Assembly (NCBI GenBank): GCA_004535795.1
Contig: SPIA01000001.1
Span: forward strand, 960,697 to 1,024,696
Source: Gammaproteobacteria bacterium LSUCC0057
Lineage (GTDB): Bacteria > Pseudomonadota > Gammaproteobacteria > Pseudomonadales > Porticoccaceae
Length of the DNA: 64,000 bases
Reading direction: 5' to 3'
The notes under the pieces are model-generated. The model searched no databases, was not told where the DNA came from, and saw nothing but the letters and a program-made list of their open reading frames with translations. Below are positions 59,214 to 64,000 of this stretch, piece by piece. Position 1 is the first letter of the stretch. Each line of letters opens with the position of its first letter. A program made the translations under genes and the position numbers.

Positions 59214-60071
59214 ATGAAAAATCTCCCCACCGAGCTGTTGCGCAGTTTTGCCACCATCGCCGATGTCGGTGGTTTTACCCCTGCTGGCGAGCTGCTGGGG
59301 CGCTCTCAGCCGGCGGTTAGCCTGCAGATTAAACGGCTCGAGGCACTGGTTGGGCAGCCGCTGTTTCGTCGCGGCAGCACACCCCTGGAGCTCACCGCCG
59401 CTGGAGAGACCCTGCTCGGCTACAGCCGGCAGATTCTTGCGCTCAACGACTCCGCGCTGGCACAGCTCAGCGACAGTCCGCTGTCGGGCAAGATCCGTTT
59501 TGGTATTCCCAGCGAGTTCGCCTCTAGTCTGATGCCGAAAATTCTCGGCCGCTTCAGCAAGTCCTACCCCAACATCAGTCTCGAAATCACCTGTGCACTG
59601 AGCCGTCAGCTGCTGGCCGATAAACAGCGCCAGCGCTACGACTTGATTCTGGCGCTGCACGACGATCCGCGCGACTCACTGAGCGAGCTGATCCTGGTCG
59701 ACGAGTTAATCTGGGTTGGCGGCGCCGCACCGCTGCTGGCCAACCACACCGCGCTGCCGCTGGTGGTGGCGCCAGAGGGGTGCATTTACCGCAAACGCGG
59801 GCTCGAGCGATTGCGGCAAATTAACCGCAAATGGCAGATCAGTTACACCAACCCCGACCTCAGCGGCCTGCAGACCGCTATCGAGCAAGGGCTCGGCATC
59901 ACCGTACTGGCCAAGAGCACAGTACCCGACTCGCTCTACCCGCTGGCCAGTAGCGCCGGTCTACCCGAGCTGGGTCAGATTGGCATCAGCCTGATTGTGC
60001 CGGACAACGGCAATAATGCCGCCGTCGACCGGCTCAGCGAATTTGTGCGCAGCTCGCTGCAGAGCCCTTGA
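59214..60071 (+). CDS. LysR-family transcriptional regulator, divergent from gcvPT
   Basis: A 285-residue regulator. The helix-turn-helix region is LLRSFATIADVGGFTPAGELL, then SQPAVSLQIKRLEALVGQPLF. The effector domain begins near KIRFGIPSEFASSLMP. It resembles PbpR/LrhA-like regulators more than GcvA, whose N terminus differs. Position and the dyad suggest it regulates gcvPT and itself, but this is inferred. The ribosome site is weak. It ends at a strong two-way terminator. Confidence 0.85.
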   Translation: MKNLPTELLRSFATIADVGGFTPAGELLGRSQPAVSLQIKRLEALVGQPLFRRGSTPLELTAAGETLLGYSRQILALNDSALAQLSDSPLSGKIRFGIPSEFASSLMPKILGRFSKSYPNISLEITCALSRQLLADKQRQRYDLILALHDDPRDSLSELILVDELIWVGGAAPLLANHTALPLVVAPEGCIYRKRGLERLRQINRKWQISYTNPDLSGLQTAIEQGLGITVLAKSTVPDSLYPLASSAGLPELGQIGISLIVPDNGNNAAVDRLSEFVRSSLQSP

Positions 60072-60081
60072 GTTTGCAGCG

Positions 60082-60119
60082 GCCATAAAAAAACCGCCCG
60101 AAGGCGGTTTTTTTATGGC
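60082..60119. terminator. Bidirectional terminator between lysR and pntB
   Basis: Perfect 17-bp arms with a CGAA loop: a GC-rich inner stem flanked by A7 and T7. It serves the lysR gene on the plus strand and pntB on the minus strand. Confidence 0.92.
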
Positions 60120-60134
60120 TCTCAATTGGCGCGT

Positions 60135-61589
60135 TTACGCGTCGTTGAGTGCACTGGTCATCTCGATGATGGCTTTTTTGCCGTCGCCATAGACCATATA
60201 GGTGTGATCCATTGCGAACAGCGGATTGGGCAGACCGGCAAAGCCGGGGCTCAGCGAGCGCTTGACCACCACCACATTTTTGGCCTTATCGACGTTGAGA
60301 ATTGGCATGCCATAAATCGGGCTGCCCTCGGCGTCGCGCGCCATCGGGTTAGTGACATCGTTGGCACCAATCACAATAACTACGTCGGTCTCTTCAAAGG
60401 TCGGATTGATACGCTCCATCTCGACAAGCTTGTCGTAGGGAACTTCGGCTTCGGCGAGCAGCACATTCATGTGGCCCGGCATGCGCCCAGCCACCGGGTG
60501 AATACCAAACTCAACTTCAACCCCGCGCTTTTCCATGGCGTCCATCAATTCGCGAACGGCGTGTTGCGCCTGCGCCATCGCCATGCCGTAACCGGGGACA
60601 ATAACCACCCGCTTGGCCATTTCTAACATCATGGCGATCTCTTCGGGCTGGGCACTCTTCACTTTGCCGGCATAGACCTCATCGGCATCGATGGTCTCGC
60701 CGCCCTCAGCCATCTTGCCAAACAGCACATTGGCCAGCGAGCGATTCATCGCCACACACATGATTTGCGTCAGAATAAGACCGCTGGTGCCTACCAGTGA
60801 GCCGGCGACGATCAGTACTGTGTTGCCCAAGATAAAACCGGCCAAGGCTGCAGCAATACCTGAGTAGGAGTTGAGCAGCGCGATCACCACCGGCATATCG
60901 GCACCGCCAATCGGGCCGACCAAAAACAGCCCCAGCACCAGTGCCGCAACAATAACCACCAGCATTGCGGCGAGGTTACCCGGCGCCACCACCAGTGCCG
61001 CCACCGCCGCTAACCCAACCAGCAGCAACAGGCCGTTGCCAATTGGGCCGCCAGGCAGACCAAAGCTGCCTTTCAATAGCTCTTGCAGCTTGGCAAAAGC
61101 GATCAGACTGCCGGTCAACGTCACCGCGCCGATCAACACCGTCAAGCCGATCGACAGCAGCGCCACCGACCCCTCAAAACCGGCGCCAAACAGACCAGGG
61201 GTGAGTGTAAGCTGGCCGACCAGGCCGTCGATGTGGCCGACGTCGCCCTCGACTTTGCCGTAGTATTCAGCGGCGGCGATAGTCAGCGATGCCGCGCCGC
61301 CAAAGCCGTTTAACAGCGCCACCATCTGCGGAATAGAGGTCATCTGAATGCGCAGCGCCATCAGCGCGCCGACGATTGCGCCGACCGCGACACCGGCGAT
61401 AATCAACTCAAAATTGACCACATCGAGCAGCGTCACCACCACCGCCAGTAACATACCCAGCGCCGACAAAATATTGCCTCGCACAGCCGTTTTTGGCTTG
61501 CCGAGCCCCTTGATACCGAGGATGAATAACACGCCGGCGACGAGATAGGCCAAGCTGACCCAGTGTTGCATGTTGGCTTGATCTAACAT
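60135..61589 (-). CDS. pntB: NAD(P) transhydrogenase subunit beta
   Basis: A 484-residue inner-membrane protein. About eight or nine hydrophobic helices fill residues 10-260. The C-terminal NADP-binding domain has VPGYGMAMAQAQHAVRELMD and IGANDVTNPMAR. With PntAA and PntAB it couples proton entry to NADPH formation from NADH. AGGA lies about 8 nt before the ATG. It follows pntAB by 3 bp. Confidence 0.96.
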   Translation of the reverse strand: MLDQANMQHWVSLAYLVAGVLFILGIKGLGKPKTAVRGNILSALGMLLAVVVTLLDVVNFELIIAGVAVGAIVGALMALRIQMTSIPQMVALLNGFGGAASLTIAAAEYYGKVEGDVGHIDGLVGQLTLTPGLFGAGFEGSVALLSIGLTVLIGAVTLTGSLIAFAKLQELLKGSFGLPGGPIGNGLLLLVGLAAVAALVVAPGNLAAMLVVIVAALVLGLFLVGPIGGADMPVVIALLNSYSGIAAALAGFILGNTVLIVAGSLVGTSGLILTQIMCVAMNRSLANVLFGKMAEGGETIDADEVYAGKVKSAQPEEIAMMLEMAKRVVIVPGYGMAMAQAQHAVRELMDAMEKRGVEVEFGIHPVAGRMPGHMNVLLAEAEVPYDKLVEMERINPTFEETDVVIVIGANDVTNPMARDAEGSPIYGMPILNVDKAKNVVVVKRSLSPGFAGLPNPLFAMDHTYMVYGDGKKAIIEMTSALNDA

Positions 61590-61592
61590 CGC

Positions 61593-61874
61593 TTACTTCC
61601 TCTTAAACATGGCGAGCATGCGGTTGGTTACCAAGTAACCGCCTACTACGTTAATAGTTGCCAGCGTCACCGCGGCAAAACCGAGCGCACCGACCAGCAG
61701 CGACGAGCCATCGGCACCGGCGGCCAACAGTGCACCGACCAGAGTAATCCCAGAGATGGCGTTGGTACCCGACATCAGCGGCGTGTGCAGCGTCGGCGGC
61801 ACTTTGGTGATCAATTCGACACCGAGAAACAGCGCCAGAACAAATAGCGCCAATAACAAAATTAAGGTTTCCAT
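61593..61874 (-). CDS. pntAB: NAD(P) transhydrogenase subunit alpha, part 2 (membrane part)
   Basis: A 93-residue membrane protein with three hydrophobic helices. It matches the C-terminal membrane part of E. coli PntA, seen in VPPTLHTPLMSGTNAISGI and TLATINVVGGYLVTNRML. Here it is a separate gene, so the alpha subunit is split. It lies between pntAA and pntB in one operon. Confidence 0.95.
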   Translation of the reverse strand: METLILLLALFVLALFLGVELITKVPPTLHTPLMSGTNAISGITLVGALLAAGADGSSLLVGALGFAAVTLATINVVGGYLVTNRMLAMFKRK

Positions 61875-61889
61875 CAGTAGCTCCTTAGC

Positions 61890-63080
61890 TTAATTGGCTG
61901 TCGCTGCAGGCTCTGCAGCGAGTTCTGGCAGGCCGAGCAGTTTGCGCATATGCGGGTGAACCACCTCACCATTGTGGGCGACTACGGTGCCGGCAATCAC
62001 CTCGTCGGCAAAGTTTAAGTCCAGCTGCTGCTCGTCGTTGATCATAAGATTGAGCAGGTTCTCAAGATTTTTGCCGTACATCTGTGAGGCGTGGTACTCG
62101 ACCGTAGCCGGCACATTCTCTGGGCCAATAATGGTCACACCGTGCACGACAACTGTCTTGCCCTGCTCGGTCAGCTCGCAGTTGCCACCGCGCTCGGCGG
62201 CCAGATCGACGATCACCGAGCCCGGCTTCATCGCCTTGACCATCTCGGCGGTGACCAAAATGGGTGACTTGGCACCCGGCACTGCAGCGGTGGTAATGAC
62301 CACATCTTGCTGGGCGATTACCGCGGTCATCAGTTCGCGCTGGCGGGCCAGGAACTCCTCGCCCTGCTCTTTGGCGTAGCCGCCAGAGCCCTCTGAACTG
62401 CCGGTATCCAAATCGAGCTCAATCGGCTTGGCACCGACCGAAATAATTTGCTCTTGGGCCGCCGGCCGCACATCGTAGGCTTCGACCACTGCCCCCAACC
62501 GTTTGGCGGTGGCACAGGCCTGCAGGCCGGCGACACCGGCACCCATCACAAATACCCGTGCCGGCTGCAGCGTGCCGGCAGCGGTCATTAGCATTGGGAA
62601 GATACGCGGTGAGGCCATAGCGGCAGTCAACACCGCCTTGTAACCGGCCAGGGTGGCCATCGAAGACAGCACATCCATACTCTGGGCGCGGCTGATACGC
62701 GGTACCAGCTCCAGTGCCACCGCGGTGGCACCGCGCTCGGCGACCTGCTGTGCCGCTTGCGGCGCGGCGAGCGGGTCCATAGAACCCATCAGCAACTGCC
62801 CGGGGCGCACACGCGCCAGATCGGCCTCGCTGTTGACACGGTTGGCGCCAAAGCTCTGTACTTGCAGGACAATATCGGCGTTGGCAAACAGCGCATCGCG
62901 ATCACTGCTCAGCTGCGCACCGGCCTCGAGATAACTCTGATCGGGATAACCAGATGCATCGCCAGCACCGCTCTCTACCACTACGGTATGACCGTTAGCG
63001 GTTAACGTCGCAACATTGGCCGGAATCATTGCAACGCGGTTTTCACCGGGCGCAATCTCTTTAGGAATTCCAATATTCAC
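61890..63080 (-). CDS. pntAA: NAD(P) transhydrogenase subunit alpha, part 1 (NAD-binding)
   Basis: A 396-residue soluble subunit. The start NIGIPKEIAPGENRVAMIP is shared with alanine dehydrogenases. VFVMGAGVAGLQACATAKRLGA is the NAD-binding loop, and the mobile loop region YAKEQGEEF is near residue 230. The start is a GTG with GGAG 6 nt upstream. It is the first gene of the pnt operon. Confidence 0.95.
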   Translation of the reverse strand: MNIGIPKEIAPGENRVAMIPANVATLTANGHTVVVESGAGDASGYPDQSYLEAGAQLSSDRDALFANADIVLQVQSFGANRVNSEADLARVRPGQLLMGSMDPLAAPQAAQQVAERGATAVALELVPRISRAQSMDVLSSMATLAGYKAVLTAAMASPRIFPMLMTAAGTLQPARVFVMGAGVAGLQACATAKRLGAVVEAYDVRPAAQEQIISVGAKPIELDLDTGSSEGSGGYAKEQGEEFLARQRELMTAVIAQQDVVITTAAVPGAKSPILVTAEMVKAMKPGSVIVDLAAERGGNCELTEQGKTVVVHGVTIIGPENVPATVEYHASQMYGKNLENLLNLMINDEQQLDLNFADEVIAGTVVAHNGEVVHPHMRKLLGLPELAAEPAATAN

Positions 63081-63158
63081 TCTCTACTCCCCTACATAAA
63101 CGCCCGCAGAGCGGGCCGGGTGATGTGGCTACAACAGCCCCAAAATTTGCACAGATCG

Positions 63159-63196
63159 AAAAAAATATCAGCACTCACCCGAGGGCAATGCTGATA
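63159..63196 (-). terminator. Rho-independent terminator of ispB
   Basis: On the minus strand a 10-bp stem with one mismatch (TATCAGCATT/AGTGCTGATA) and a further GC pairing inside is followed by seven U. It lies about 120 bp after the ispB stop and before pntAA. Confidence 0.8.
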
Positions 63197-63206
63197 ACGC
63201 TGCAAA

Positions 63207-63225
63207 GGTTAACGCAACGTTAACC
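63207..63225. promoter_or_regulatory. Perfect palindrome upstream of the ispB terminator
   Basis: GGTTAACG-CAA-CGTTAACC, 8-bp arms. Its core resembles the right half of the liu operator (ACGCAAACGTTAA). No function can be assigned. Confidence 0.45.
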
Positions 63226-63234
63226 CCAAGAATA

Positions 63235-63260
63235 GTCGCAAAATAGCTACTATTTGCGAC
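63235..63260. repeat. Imperfect inverted repeat downstream of ispB
   Basis: GTCGCAAAATAG and CTATTTGCGAC arms around CTA. No T-tract follows, so it is not a terminator; it may be an operator or RNA processing hairpin. Confidence 0.45.
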
Positions 63261-63319
63261 CTTTATAGTATTGCTAGAACCGATACGGCTATGTTATGCG
63301 GCTATGAGTGCCGACAAAC

Positions 63320-64000
63320 TCAGTGGCTGCGAGCCAGCGCAAAATCTGCCAATTCGCCCAACAGGGTCTTCTCAGGGCTGTCGGGCAGCGCCGCCAGCGC
63401 CGCTTTTGCGCCGACCACTTGGTCATGCGCAGCCTGCTTGCAGTAGTCGATGGCACCACTGCTGGTAACCGCCGCCAACAGCTGGACAAACTGCTGATTG
63501 GATTTGTCGTTAATCGCGCCAGTGATCAGCTGCGCCTGCTCCGCGCTGCCGTGGTCGCGGGCATAGATCAGCGGCAGAGTCATCTTACCCTCGGCGAGAT
63601 CGTCGCCGAGCGACTTGCCAATTTCACTCTCATCCCCACAGTAGTCGAGCAGATCGTCGACTATTTGAAAGGCGTTGCCCAGTTGGCGGCCGTAATCGCC
63701 CAGCGCCTTAACCATTGCCGGCGAGGCACCCGCCACCGTGGCGCCGAGTTGTGCGCCGGCCTCAAATAATTTGGCGGTCTTTTTGTGGATGACCGAGTAA
63801 TAAGCGGGCTCGCCGAGCTGACCATTGCCGGCGTTGACCAACTGCTCAACCTCACCCTCGGCGATAACATTAGTGGCATCGGCCATAATCTGCATCAGCT
63901 GGAGATCGCCGAGTTCAACCATCATCTGGAATGCGCGCGAATAGATAAAGTCGCCAACCAGCACGCTGGGGGCATTGCCCCACTCGGCATTGGCGGTTTT
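63320..64000 (-). CDS. ispB: Octaprenyl diphosphate synthase, C-terminal part (partial)
   Basis: The last 226 residues of a trans-polyprenyl synthase reach the window edge in frame. It begins KTANAEWGNAPSVLVGDFIYSRAF, typical of IspB, which makes the ubiquinone side chain. The second aspartate-rich motif is VDDLLDYCGD near residue 140 of this fragment. The first aspartate motif lies outside the window, so chain length cannot be judged directly. A terminator follows before pntAA. Confidence 0.92.
   Translation of the reverse strand, partial: KTANAEWGNAPSVLVGDFIYSRAFQMMVELGDLQLMQIMADATNVIAEGEVEQLVNAGNGQLGEPAYYSVIHKKTAKLFEAGAQLGATVAGASPAMVKALGDYGRQLGNAFQIVDDLLDYCGDESEIGKSLGDDLAEGKMTLPLIYARDHGSAEQAQLITGAINDKSNQQFVQLLAAVTSSGAIDYCKQAAHDQVVGAKAALAALPDSPEKTLLGELADFALARSH

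Overview
The window is a gene-dense, GC-rich stretch of a gammaproteobacterial chromosome. It carries almost only housekeeping and catabolic genes, with no phage, transposon or CRISPR. Several conserved gene orders point to the class: mltD-gloB-(yafS-like methyltransferase)-rnhA-dnaQ, tig-clpP-clpX-lon-hupB-ppiD, and a Pseudomonas-like mlaA / response-regulator phosphatase / STAS / transaldolase / dusA block. A liu leucine-degradation operon behind a MerR-type LiuR fits an aerobic heterotroph of the Pseudomonadales/Cellvibrionales kind. The genus cannot be decided from the sequence.

Layout. 1-6306: end of a moxR gene, then DUF58, DUF4381, two von Willebrand A proteins and BatD, one tightly overlapping operon for a cell-envelope chaperone-like complex. 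6341-6715: tRNA-Ala(GGC), its promoter and terminator, and a 120-bp direct duplication of the tRNA 3' end plus terminator. 6712-12787: gltX, then dusA-tal facing a STAS / PP2C phosphatase / mlaA operon; mlaA appears frameshifted in its signal peptide. 12877-21552: hrpA, dnaQ, rnhA and a methyltransferase on the minus strand, divergent from gloB-mltD. 21549-30053: the proteostasis block ppiD, hupB, lon, clpX, clpP, tig, with tRNA-Leu(UAG) ahead of tig. 30425-39755: fadH, then liuR and liuA-B-C-D-E, taking isovaleryl-CoA to acetoacetate and acetyl-CoA. 40137-46744: pepN, a membrane-anchored esterase, DUF2797, DUF1315, a rhomboid protease and nadK. 46848-52298: a shikimate-kinase-like protein, an aromatic aminotransferase, an alpha/beta hydrolase, succinate-semialdehyde dehydrogenase, a crotonase-fold protein and a DUF411 copper protein. 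52328-60071: clpB with a sigma-32-like promoter, gcvT-gcvP, and a divergent LysR regulator. 60135-64000: the three-subunit proton-translocating transhydrogenase (pntAA-pntAB-pntB) and the 3' part of ispB.

No clearly new multi-gene system is present. The most useful leads are local: the mlaA reading-frame break at the lipobox; the tRNA-Ala tail/terminator duplication; a LysR-type dyad about 64 bp upstream of the predicted gcvP start site; a PP2C phosphatase with a receiver domain lacking its phospho-acceptor; a DUF2797 protein that looks like a zinc ribbon joined to a GIY-YIG-like fold; and a 15-bp tandem repeat coding the N terminus of GloB. Signals (promoters, terminators, dyads) were found by eye and are predictions.
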